Assembly (NCBI RefSeq): GCF_000276665.1
Contig: NW_004955427.1
Coordinates: forward strand, 529,348-593,347
Direction: 5' to 3'
DNA: 64,000 bases
DNA from: Chinchilla lanigera
Taxonomy: Eukaryota; Chordata; Mammalia; Rodentia; Chinchillidae
Every line of letters starts with the position of its first letter. Positions within the stretch are counted from its first letter, which is position 1. A program made the translations under genes and the position numbers. A model generated the notes under the pieces. The model made no database searches, was not told the origin of the DNA, and worked only from the letters and a program-made list of their open reading frames with translations. Positions 36,508 through 46,795 of the stretch are shown here, piece after piece.

Positions 36508-38194
36508 GTGGCAATACAGGCAGTGCTAGCCACTCTTTGCCTCTTGTTTTGCTTCCTGTGGCTGAGTAGTCATCTTGCCAAATTTCCCTGTACGTCTCCT
36601 TACTTTTCTTTGGTGCTCACATTTCCTAGCGACTTGGCAAGACAGCTCTGTTATCTTAGGTTGTTTTTGGCTGTGTCCTTGAGTCCCTAGAATGCCCTGA
36701 AAACCGGCATGCATATATCCACAGTCTTTATTTGGCGATTAGTCAGGAAGTTTTCTCTGTGTTACCATTTGTTTCTTCTTTGGATGTTCAGGCCTTCCCT
36801 GACTATGACTTTGGCTTTATTTATTTATTTATTTTTTACTTTGGCTTTAAAGAAAATAATATTTTGGGGTTTTTTTTTGTTTTTGTTTTTGTATTAGGGT
36901 GACTATAATACATTGTCCACCAGGGATATTTTATGTATGATATGGTTATCCTAATATAAAGCACAAAGAGTAAACACAAATACCTAACAAGAGTTATTGC
37001 TAATGACCCTGGAATGACAGGTATGAGCTGGGGCTGTCCTGGATACCTCCTGTCCTTTTCTCTCTCCCACAGTAGATCTACATCTTCAAGGGCAGATGCT
37101 ATGCTTTTGTACTGTGTCCGCTCAGCAAATGAATAGCCTGGATCCTCCAGCCCAAGGTCAACCTCACCACATCCAGCTGCTGGGACTTTTCAGAGTTCCC
37201 TATCCTCCAGCACCTAAACTGCTAATCCCCAGCATGCCTGGAGGGACCTAGAGCACACACTGGGGATAAAGTTAGTATGTGCTCTGACAAGGGTCTATGC
37301 CATATGAGTCATTAAATACTTTTCATGTTACTCTTGCTCTTTCTGTGTCTGTCCACAAGGTCTGCTTTTCTCTATAACTTTACCATCATTCTCAGAGTCC
37401 AATCTTAGGATTGTGAAGATACCCAAGCTTTGGTTTGCTATTTCATCTCTACATATATTGTGCCGTGGTCAATTTTCTAGATGTTTTTTAAGCACTTAAG
37501 GAAAAGAAGGTACTTGAGTTTGTTATCAGCATCGCAGAACTGCAGTGTGGTTAGTCACTCTAATCAAGCAGCTTTGAAAGGAGAGCTCTATCTTTTCACA
37601 GTCACAGCCTTGTGGAAAGATTGTTTCATCTGTGCTTCCACTCCCCTGCCTGGAATGTGCTGAAGAGGACTGGATGCAAAAATAAGATTAGAAAAGCGAG
37701 AAAAGTTTCAAAGACAGGATTAATGGAAAGGTAGAAAGCCACCTCTGTCTTTTGCTCAAAAATGCAATACCAAATGTTTCCTATTATTGGGTCAAATTAA
37801 GACATTATCAGAAGCAGCAGAGAAAAAGAAGAAAAAGTGAGGGGTTTTTTAATTGCTGAAGAAAATTAATCTCCCTTTTTGGCAGCATCAAATGCAAAGC
37901 CACGACAAACTCTCTTGCTACAGAGCAAAAATTGAAAGGTGAGCTCTAGAATAAGAACCAATATTTTTATGCCTTTATGTAATTTTGAATTCTGAGATCT
38001 AAAACCCTACAAGATAATTGAAAAGGAACTTTTTTTTGGAAATTGATTTTTTTCATCATACACAGAATTACAAGGGGACACAGAGAGTCCAGCGATGTAA
38101 TGGAGACATACAAAAAGCATGTGTTCCAGAGCACTGGTGGCGAACTTGGGGCGCGCAAGCTTCAGCTGGCTGTTAGCGATCACTGAAAGTTCTA
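36508..38194. other. Intergenic, mostly unique; short (TTTA)n at 36,817-36,836
   Basis: No gene or datable repeat was recognised. The TTTA tract is about five units long. Confidence 0.5.
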
Positions 38195-38410
38195 GAAGGT
38201 TTGCCATCGCAGTTCTGCAGTAAGGCAGATCTGGATTCAAATCCCAATTCTTCCCCTTGCTAATTAACCTTTCTATATGGCAACTTCTTCATATTAGAAC
38301 AACGCAAATGATACTTTCCCTATGAGGTTGTTGCTGACATTTAACAATGTAATACATAGGCAAAATGCTTACTGGCGTGCTACCCCATCACAAGTGCTTA
38401 ATAAATATGC
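38195..38410 (+). repeat. MIR, sense orientation
   Basis: ctggattcaaatcccaattc, then cctatgaggttgttgctgac, then acaagtgcttaataaatatg follow MIR order. Confidence 0.75.
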
Positions 38411-38450
38411 ACTTTCTACCTTGGGACATTTTAGTGCAGAGTGAAAGAAC

Positions 38451-38575
38451 TGAAAAAAAAAAAAAAAAAAGAGCCTAAGTAAAGAGAAACGAAGGGCCAG
38501 CGTGGCCTGAAAAAAAAAAAAAAAAAAAAAGAGCCTAAGTAAAGAGAAACGAAGGGCCAGCGTGGCCTGAAACCT
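38451..38575. repeat. Two-copy tandem duplication, ~60-bp unit with A-run
   Basis: The unit gagcctaag...gccagcgtggcctgaaa starts at 38,471 and again at 38,531 with no mismatch. Each copy is preceded by an A-run (18 and 21 bases). Confidence 0.97.
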
Positions 38576-40296
38576 GGAAGACTTCGCACATCCGGGCATC
38601 TGTGGAGTGTGAGAACCGCTGGACGAGCGCGCACAGCGAGGAGAGGAGAGGAATGAAGCTGGCACTCCCAGAGGAGGCGTCGCTGCTCAGCAACTTCACA
38701 TGTCAGGTTAAGGCCAAAGAGCAACCTGGCATGTTCATGAAGGCTTTACTTCTCTGAAAGCCAGAAGGGTGTTTGTGGCAGTTTCTGGATCTCGGGTGGG
38801 AAGGGAAGAGGCATACCGTTAGAATGACTGTACCCCTAAGGGTTGGTCTCTACCCTGTTGATTTATAGCCTTGTGGTCCCTAGACTCCTGGAGGAGTGAG
38901 AAGAGTGCTTTAGGAGGCACCGTGAATGCCCTGAACTGCAAAATTTGGTGAATATTTATGTTTTCTGGGAACAGACTTCATTGGCTTGTTCAGATTCAAC
39001 AAGAATGTCTAGGGACCAGTGTTATACCAGTTGTTAAATGCTTTTGATATAACCTCATCCTCAGTGTTGTTTTGGGGTATATACTTGAGCTAGCAAGAAC
39101 TCCATGGCCTTCTGTAGTAATTGGTTGAAAATCATAGAGATTGGAAAAATAAACCTGCTGTGCTCATGACCCATCTTCCCCTCCCTGACTCTTGAAGGAG
39201 AAAAGCTGCTCTTCCTCTAAATACAAATGTCTGAGGAAGCATATTGCCCAGCCAGAAAAGCAGCCTACAGCCATAAGGGAGGAATCTCCAACACTGAGTG
39301 GAAGTGGAGAGAGATGGAAAGGACCGATGTTCTTATAACATTGCTGACTTTCTGTTTTAATGATGTTCTGAAGCCTGGCATATCTGTTTGTGGACTTCAT
39401 CTCCTGTGGGCTAGTAAATGCACTTTTTATTTAAACAAGTTTGAATAGTTTTCTGTTATTTGCAGCCAAGTATAACTGAATGGACCCCAAAGTTTGAGAA
39501 AGAGTAGTTTATAGTTTACTGAACAGTAAGGAATTATAGAGAACACTTACACAAATTGGCTAATGTTTCAAAGCCATTTTAGTACTATAGGACATATTTG
39601 TGTGTTTTTCCTCATCTGCAGAGGTTAAGTACTTTATGCTTTTCCCTCTGACACATTGTAGAAATGTTCTCAAATGCTTTTATAGTTGTATGAAAATAAT
39701 GGAGAAGTACTGTACCATATATAAAGAAGTAAGATTAAAAAGTCAGACTATATATATATATGTATTACATATGAGGTCCTTGACTATGTAGTATATATAT
39801 GTGTGTGTGTGTATGTTTATTTCGGTTTTTCTGAAATATAGGCTCCATATGGACTCAACCATTCAGAAAAATTAAGTATACAGGAAATGTGATTGGAAGG
39901 GTCTAGAATACAGCTGTATCAAGGTATCACTGAGGAGGGGGCTGTCTACTTTTAGATCTTAATCTACAGTGTCCCTTGATAGCTTTTGCTCTAAGGGTGA
40001 CCCTTTTGTTTTGATGTTTCTTATGGGTGTATTGTATTATATTGCTTCCCTTCCCTTGACAATTAATGGTATGTAGACTAAGCCCACTAGTGCCATAGCC
40101 TTTGAAATTGCAAAGACACATCCACATCCTAATTCAGGCTTTAGTAGTGAACTATCTACTCTAGGTCTTAGAGATATTCACTCACTTGTCCAGACCACAG
40201 AACCTTAAATAGAGGTATTATTCTGCATTCTCCACAGAACATTTTTATCTAAACCATGTTTTCAACTCAGGGCTCACAGGTACTTCTGAATACTCT
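38576..40296. other. Intergenic, mostly unique; TA/TG simple repeat at about 39,749-39,815
   Basis: A short GC-richer stretch (38,576-38,720) follows the tandem duplication. The rest has no recognised gene; tatatatata and tgtgtgtgtg tracts occur near 39.75-39.81 kb. Confidence 0.5.
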
Positions 40297-40713
40297 TGTC
40301 TTAGTTACTTTCTCAACACTGGGACAAAATACTCAACACTCACAGTTAAAGGAAGAAAGGTTTGTTTTTTTTAGCTTACACTTTGTAGAGATTTCATTCC
40401 ATAGGCGTCTAACTCCAAGGCAGGGCAGCATGGAACAGGGGCATGGCAGAGGATAAACAGTCTATGGCATAGCAGGCAGGGGGCAGCCAGCTGGGAGCCT
40501 TCCTTTCCCTTTTTATTCCATTCAGTATACAAGCCTATTGGTTGGGGCCACCCATACCAGGGGTAGGCCTTTCCACTGTCCAAATCCAGAACTGTACAAA
40601 ATCCATCAGTGAACTAATTCAGGTGTCACACACCTGTAATCCAGACGCTTCTCAAAAGCCCCACCCATGAGTGCATGAGGCTTTGGGGGGACATCCAGAT
40701 GTAAGCCGTAACA
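40297..40713 (-). mobile_element. MaLR-type LTR, antisense
   Basis: It starts tgtcttagttactttct, includes gggacaaaatactcaac and ttaaaggaagaaaggtttg, and ends ggacatccagatgtaagccg then taaca. Flanking pentamers actct (40,292-40,296) and gctct (40,714-40,718) match at 4 of 5 bases. Confidence 0.82.
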
Positions 40714-41039
40714 GCTCTCTATAACCACTTTTATAGCCTTTAAAGATTTAGGAGGATGAGCAGAGTACTCTGGCCTTCTGGTGGCTACATCTTCCGTGCT
40801 GGTATCTCTACACCTCTCCAAGATTTGTAACACTACTTTTTCCAATAGTCTAGACAGAAAGCCAGGAAAATGTCTATTCTACTCTTGGAACCCAAGTTTA
40901 AAGGGAAATCAGAGGGAATTCTGTAGGTCTGTCCTTGGTGATATTCTATTTGCATTTTTACAAATGACATGGGGTAATGCATTACTGGAGTGTAGATGAT
41001 ACGAGGCTAGAAGAAATAGCTGAACATGTGCTAGTAGCT

Positions 41040-41195
41040 TCAAACACTTGTCTAGCTCTTACTGTATTCATTCACTTATGTGCTTCACAGAAACCAGCCC
41101 ATTTAACTCTTACTTCATAGATGAAGGACTCAGCAAGGGACATCAGGCCCAAGATCACACAGCAAAGAAATGACAGAGTTACAGTTTTAACCAAG
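41040..41195 (-). repeat. MIR, antisense
   Basis: gtgcttcacagaaaccagc, tcatagatgaaggactcagc and aagatcacacagcaaagaaa in antisense MIR order. Confidence 0.72.
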
Positions 41196-41283
41196 AAAAA
41201 TTGGCTCTAAATTGCATTCTCTTAGCCTTATGTTTTGATACCTTCAGTATGGTGTATTAGTTAAGCCAAAAGGATAGATTCTT

Positions 41284-41387
41284 CTTGTTTGTTTGTTTTT
41301 TGTTTTTTTTTCCAGTACCGGGAATTGAACTCATGACCTTGAGCTTGCCAGCCAGGTGCTGTGCCACTGAGCTATATCCCCAGCCCC
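41284..41387 (-). repeat. ID-like SINE with perfect 14-bp target duplication
   Basis: ccagtaccgggaattgaactc, catgaccttgagcttgcc and ctgagctatatccccagccc. Exact flanks aaggatagattctt at 41,270-41,283 and 41,388-41,401. Confidence 0.95.
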
Positions 41388-41553
41388 AAGGATAGATTCT
41401 TTAGGTTTGACAAAACAAAGGACAGAAAACAAGGAGGGAAATGACTGACTTATAAGTCTACTTGAACAAGGACAAAGGTTATTAGTTTGTCATAGCCTAG
41501 ATCTCTACAGTAGAAAATAGTAAGATATTCCCAAAAAAGAAGCAAACTTTTGA

Positions 41554-41661
41554 AGATGATTTCTTTCTTTTTTTTTTTTTTTGTTCCAGTACCAGGAACA
41601 GAACCCATGACCTTGCGCTTGCCAGGCAGGCGCTGTGCTGCTGAGCTAAATCCCCAACCCT
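41554..41661 (-). repeat. ID-like SINE with perfect 15-bp target duplication and a non-A tail segment
   Basis: Exact flanks gaagcaaacttttga at 41,539-41,553 and 41,662-41,676. Between the left flank and the T-tract lie 14 extra bases (agatgatttctttc), so the SINE tail carried extra sequence beyond the A-run. Confidence 0.94.
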
Positions 41662-41676
41662 GAAGCAAACTTTTGA

Positions 41677-43344
41677 TTCAAGAGACAGTAGTTCAATGTT
41701 CCATCATACTCTAAGTGCTCTGGCTCATTGGATAATGCCAGAATATTTGATTAAATCTTGTGTCAGATTTCATGAGCAGCATGGTCAGTATCTGGGACAT
41801 TATCCAAATATCTGGGACATTAGCCAAAAGATCTTAAATCCAGTGACTGTTTCATCTGTGGTGAGAAAAAAGCTTGGTAAAGGAGCATGCAACATCAGTT
41901 TTCAGATATAAAAATCATCATCAGGAGGAGGTGTGGGCTGTGAAGTTACAAGGAAGATGTCTCAGCTCAAAACCGGATAGTACCATCTAAATATTTTAAA
42001 TCTTAAACAATGTTGAAATACAGTAGGCAGGGCTACTTCCCTAAGGATTTAGCTTGTGGGTAATGGAAGTTTCAAGTATTTGGATAGTCATTTGTTGAAC
42101 ATCTTTTTTCATTTGAAAATAATATCAATTGAAATATCATTTGAACAACACTTTTAAATTTTAGTTTTCCAAAGGTAGTTTTTAGCTAAAATGGAAACCA
42201 ATGGATCTTACAGTTGTCAATCAGAAACATCAAATTAGCACAGGGTTCTCAAAACTCACATTAGCACATACTGACAGGCCATATTACCAATAAAATATGA
42301 AATAATAACGTTTAGCAAAGCTTCTACATGGCTTCTCATGCACATCGCAAAATGTTGAACACTCAATTTCAAATGGATGTTGTCCTCTCACTCTAGTGTT
42401 TTTAGGTGCTTTGTCTTTGGGAAAATGTTACAATAAGTGAAAGTGTAAAATTTAAGCGGCTGGACACTCTGGAAAGATGTCTTGCACAGTGAGTGCACCT
42501 GTGATAATGAGGAGGGAAGGAAAGGTTAATGTAATTAGACAGGCAAATTCTGGGTAACCTCAGAGAACATGTCTGGTGAGTCATCTATGTTCACAATTCT
42601 TTGAATTTGTCTGTCCTAAGGGAGAGGAGGCAGTTACATAGATGCGATGTCTAACCTTTGCAGCACAATGCATCGCACGCTCCTCAATCCATTCATCATT
42701 ATCACTCGTATTTGTGTTTGATGCTGTCATCAGCTAGTGCCAACAACTATTAGAAAGAAAGCCGTGAAGTTATATATTTAGGAAGCAAAGCAAAACCAGT
42801 GTTCACAAAGTGCATTATAAAGACATTGATCTATTAAGGGGAAAAGTCGCTAAAGAGCTCCTCAAAGATACTTTTGCCTCAAGGATTATCTCCAGAGACC
42901 CAGGAAGTAAACGAAGTGATTATCTGTCACTTACAATTTCTCCACTCTGAAATGGAATCCACAGTGACTGTGACTGTCCTGCACGGCAGCTTCCCTCTCT
43001 CCATTTGCTATTTCACCTGCATCTCACGTATTGATTGGAAAAACCTTTCTCTCTAGGCTTTCCTGTTACTGTTTCTATTGTTCAAACGCAAACAAGAAAC
43101 ATACTCTAAGATGTCATTACCGAGGCATATCACACAGCAAGCACCCTGTCTTACATAGTGTTAGCACTGTTCCTCCCAATTCCTGAGAAAAATTATGGAG
43201 TGTTTTAAATGTATTTTCTCTTCTCTTTCTCCTGCCTCCTCACATCTTCCTCCTTTTCTCCTTCCTTTTCCTCTTCTCCCTTATGTTTCCCTTCAAAATG
43301 AAAATTTCACTCTCAATCAGTTTTATAACACAATTAGTAAAACA
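41677..43344. other. Intergenic, nothing recognised
   Basis: Unique-looking sequence. A short internal echo (atctgggacattatcca followed by a near copy at 41,789-41,825) is present. Confidence 0.5.
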
Positions 43345-43530
43345 GCGTTTATATACTTCCTGCTATGCTCCAAGGAATGCTCTAAGCACACTGTGTATAC
43401 TGACTTACTTGATCTTCCCAACAACCCAAGGATGTAGCCAGTATTCTTAAATCTTTGGGTAGAAATAAAACTGAGGCTCAAGGTGTTTTATAATTTGCCA
43501 ATGATCACATGGATAATGAGGTCTACTGTG
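43345..43530 (-). repeat. MIR, antisense
   Basis: ctccaaggaatgctctaagc, acttgatcttcccaacaacc, aaactgaggctcaaggtg and gccaatgatcacatgg. Confidence 0.75.
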
Positions 43531-43544
43531 AGGTCTATCAATCA

Positions 43545-44010
43545 GTGCTTACTAGAGAAACAGATGTGATGCATGATATACACACAAGAATTTACAAAAC
43601 TGGCTTACAGAGCTGCCTGCAGAGCCATGCAGAAGAGTGCAAAAGGATTTTTGTGTGCTAGAGATCTGAAGGGCCCAGACGAAGGCCTGGAGCTCACTCT
43701 CGGGTCCCGTGTGAGTCCGTGTCAGGAGGCCAAAGGGTCTGCACTGGAAGGCTGGAGTCTATGCTGGAAGACTGAAGAGTCTTCCCTGGGAGCCAGGAGC
43801 CAGGAGACCAGGAGATACTAGGGGAAGACTGAGCTCCTCCAGAGAAACAGAAACAAGCTCTCCTTCCCCCTTTCCCTTTTATTCCATTCAGCTAACGAGC
43901 CTCCCTAGGGTGGATCTTCTGTCTTCAGTAGTGTAAATCCTTCCACTACACCCAGAACTATGCTGATCCAGTTTGGGTGGGTGTTTCTTACTCAAGTTAA
44001 CACAATCAGT
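43545..44010 (-). repeat. Probable LTR-like repeat, antisense, unassigned
   Basis: It opens with tgcttactagagaaacagat, recalls the antisense start of rodent ERVL-class LTRs, passes through repeated ggctgga/ccaggag motifs and ccttttattccattcagct, and closes ctcaagttaacacaatcag. Confidence 0.5.
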
Positions 44011-44042
44011 TAATGATCACAAGTAGTTATGTATTTTATTAT

Positions 44043-44445
44043 TGTCTTAAGTACTTTTCTGATTACTGAGACAAAATGCCCGACACTCAAAGTTAAAGGA
44101 GGAAAGGTTTTTTAGCTCAGAGTTTGTAGAGGTTTCTGTCCATAATCAGCTGGCTCTGAGGGTGCGGCAGCATGGCAGAGGGGCACTGCAAAGTGGAAGA
44201 CAGGCGGCAGCAGCAGCAGCAGCAGCAGAAGAAGAAGCAGAAATAAGCAACAAACGACAGGCCTCTTTCTGTCTCGTACATCTTATCCAGGCTACCCATC
44301 CTTCGTGCAGGTTACACTTACACCCTTCATACCAGCACTGTATCCTTGGTCTCAACGTCGTTCACCCCAGACCCAGCCACCTCCAGAAACCCCCACCTGT
44401 GACTGCATGAGGCTTTGCGGGAACATCTAGATACAAGCTATGACA
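44043..44445 (-). mobile_element. MaLR-type LTR, antisense, containing a CAG tract
   Basis: It starts tgtcttaagtacttttctg, carries acaaaatgcccgacactc and ctccataatcagctgg-like text, and ends agatacaagctatgaca. Flanking pentamers attat (44,038-44,042) and gttat (44,446-44,450) match at 4 of 5 bases. Confidence 0.82.
44205..44240. repeat. (CAG)n/(AAG)n trinucleotide tract inside the LTR
   Basis: About seven CAG units run into GAAGAAGAAG. It lies where other copies of this LTR have non-repetitive cagc-rich text. Confidence 0.92.
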
Positions 44446-44450
44446 GTTAT

Positions 44451-45560
44451 GTAAGTTGGAGATTGTAAATATCCCGTGAAAAAGGCAAGGACATGCAAAG
44501 AAGTTTCAACATTGTTTTATTTATTCACTGTTTTAGAAGGTCACACAGTCAAATTAGTCTAATTAGTACTGAGCCAGTACTAGAAGTGCACTTTCCAGTA
44601 CTTTGTAAAGTTAATGCAGAATGAAAGCAACTTAATCTCAGCATTTCAAAGTATATATAAATGACTGTAATCCCATATGATGAGGAAGGTTTAGAAAGCC
44701 TCCATAACTCAGTATTGTTCAACAGAAAAATAGCTTACTGTAAGTTTTAGACACTTACGTACTTTGAAACAGTTCATTGAAGTGTTTGATTTGAACTAAG
44801 TATGGCTGATCAACACTGATGGACTCATGCTGATTCACGAGGACTTCAAGGACTCATGTTGATTACAAGTAAGTGCTACAGGGACAAATCAGAAGGGGTG
44901 CCAGTGCTAAGGAGAAACTGTCGGAGAGATGAATGGCCCAACTGGATTGTGTGGAATGCCCCCTTCTTTGATAACTGTTTCAACATTTAACATGACCAAT
45001 ATCTCAGTGCCTGTGGTTATTATTCAGACTTCTATTTTCTTTCACTCTACATTGTCTCTTAAAGTGTAGCTTAATATACATAGGTAAATGCTATAAATGA
45101 CAATAATACATTTTCACAGCAATTATTATTCTTGTAACCACTTAACAGTTTACCTCAAGTGCCGCTCAGGCAGTGTGTTTGCTTGCTATCCAGAGCACTG
45201 CTCAGGTAAGTATCATTTCAACCAATTGATTCTTGTATTGAATAAATTTGATGAAATTGTCATTTTATATTTCCTGTTATCTTATAAAAATTGACAAAAA
45301 GTATGCAACTTTTGGTCTTGTATTTAAACAGTTGGGTTGGTAAGTAATTAATAATAATGAATCCAATTTGAAAACATTTGAAATATTCTCATTTTGGGGG
45401 TTGAGTATAAGGAATAATCAGGTTTCTAAAACATTGGCTTTATACAGCCTCTTTTCATCTTCACAGATTTGTGGCCATCATAATATATGCCTGAATCAAC
45501 TCAGGCAAAAGAAACCAGTCATTTATAGCAAGTCCATAAAATGGCAGTATAATTAGACAA
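44451..45560. other. Intergenic, nothing recognised except a strong splice-donor-like site
   Basis: gctcag|gtaagtatc near 45,205 is an excellent 5' splice-site consensus. No linked coding sequence is seen. Confidence 0.4.
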
Positions 45561-45743
45561 AAGGTGAGATGTGATTGTACATACCTGTAATCCCTGCATC
45601 TGGGAGGCTGAGGCAGAAAGTTTGCAAGTTTGAGCCCAGCCTGGGCAATTTAGTGAGACTCTGTCTCCAAGTAACAATAATGCTGGGGAGGTAGCTCATG
45701 ATAAAGTCTGTGAGTTCAAACCCTAGTACTGGAAAAAAAGTTA
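45561..45743 (+). repeat. B1-ID composite SINE
   Basis: B1 half (acatacctgtaatccctgc, ctgggaggctgaggcag, agcccagcctgggc) joined to an ID half (tgctggggaggtagctcatg, gagttcaaaccctagtact). Confidence 0.82.
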
Positions 45744-46221
45744 GATAAAGCACAATCAAATCAAGTGATGGCTGGAGTGAGAAATAAGTGGTATTTTAGC
45801 TTCTTAATGCTCTTTGGTAAGCTTAAAATATCACAGAGAAGGAGACATCCAAAGAGTAACAGGAAACTGTCTTCTCTATTCTCATCTTATCCCTTGGTTT
45901 TGTTCCCTTTGTCTCGTGCTTTCTATCCATATGGGTGAGAGGATTTCATCTTCTCCCCATCTGTAACTAAGAGAAGCCTCAAGATCATCATCTTTTTTTT
46001 TCTGCTCCACAATTGTAAATTAGAGGACACTATGAAAAACCCTGATGTATTTTTCTATCTCTGTTATAGAAAAAATCATTACATCAGAGCACATAGGTTG
46101 TATTATATTTAATTTTGTGCTTGTAGAGAATTTGTGACAGTAATATTTAGCATGTATTTTTGCTTACTAAATGTAAGTACTGCATAAAATGAAGATTATT
46201 TAATCCCTAAGACCACCCATC

Positions 46222-46632
46222 TGAGTCACTCTCCTCACTGCTGAGACCAATACCCAACTTCCACAGTGTAAAGGAGGAGGCATGTATTTTGGCTCGTGGG
46301 TTGTAGAGGTTTCAGTCCATAGTCATCTGGCTTCAAGACAAAAACAGCACAGTCCAAGGGCTAGGACGAGGAAAACTGCTCACATCATGGTGACCAAGAA
46401 GCTGAGACAGAAAACGGAAGGGTCAGGAGGGAGATACACCCTTCCAGGTCAGACCCCAGTGGCCAACTTCTCCCAGCCAGACCCCGCCTCTCAAAGCACA
46501 GTCAGCCTCTGAATTCACCAGTGGGTGGATCCACTGATGAGAACAGTGCCCCCGTAAGCCAACCACCCTCCGGAAGTCCCGCCTCTGTGCACATAAGAGC
46601 TTCGGGAGTAAATCTTGATCTAAGTCATAACA
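46222..46632 (-). mobile_element. MaLR-type LTR, antisense
   Basis: It starts near tgagtcactctcctcactg, includes ccaatacccaacttccac and gtagaggtttcagtccatag, and ends gatctaagtcataaca. No convincing target duplication. Confidence 0.72.
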
Positions 46633-46644
46633 TCACCCAATAAG

Positions 46645-46795
46645 GTCTTCCAATTAGTACTAATATTTTTATTTTACAGATAAAAAATAATGGCAGAGTG
46701 AGAGGTTAAGTGATTTGTTTAAGATTAAGCAGCTCAGAATTGGCAGGACTGGCATTAATCCAAACCATAATCATTCTGATCTTATCCCTTTTAGC
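46645..46795 (-). repeat. MIR, antisense
   Basis: ttttattttacagataaaaa, agtgagaggttaagtgattt and ttaagcagctcagaattggc follow antisense MIR order. Confidence 0.7.

Noticed and set aside
38431..38724. Frames encoding a duplicated FRPRWPFVSLYLGS segment
   Set aside because: The repeat in the protein is only the translation of the 60-bp tandem DNA duplication and its A-runs.
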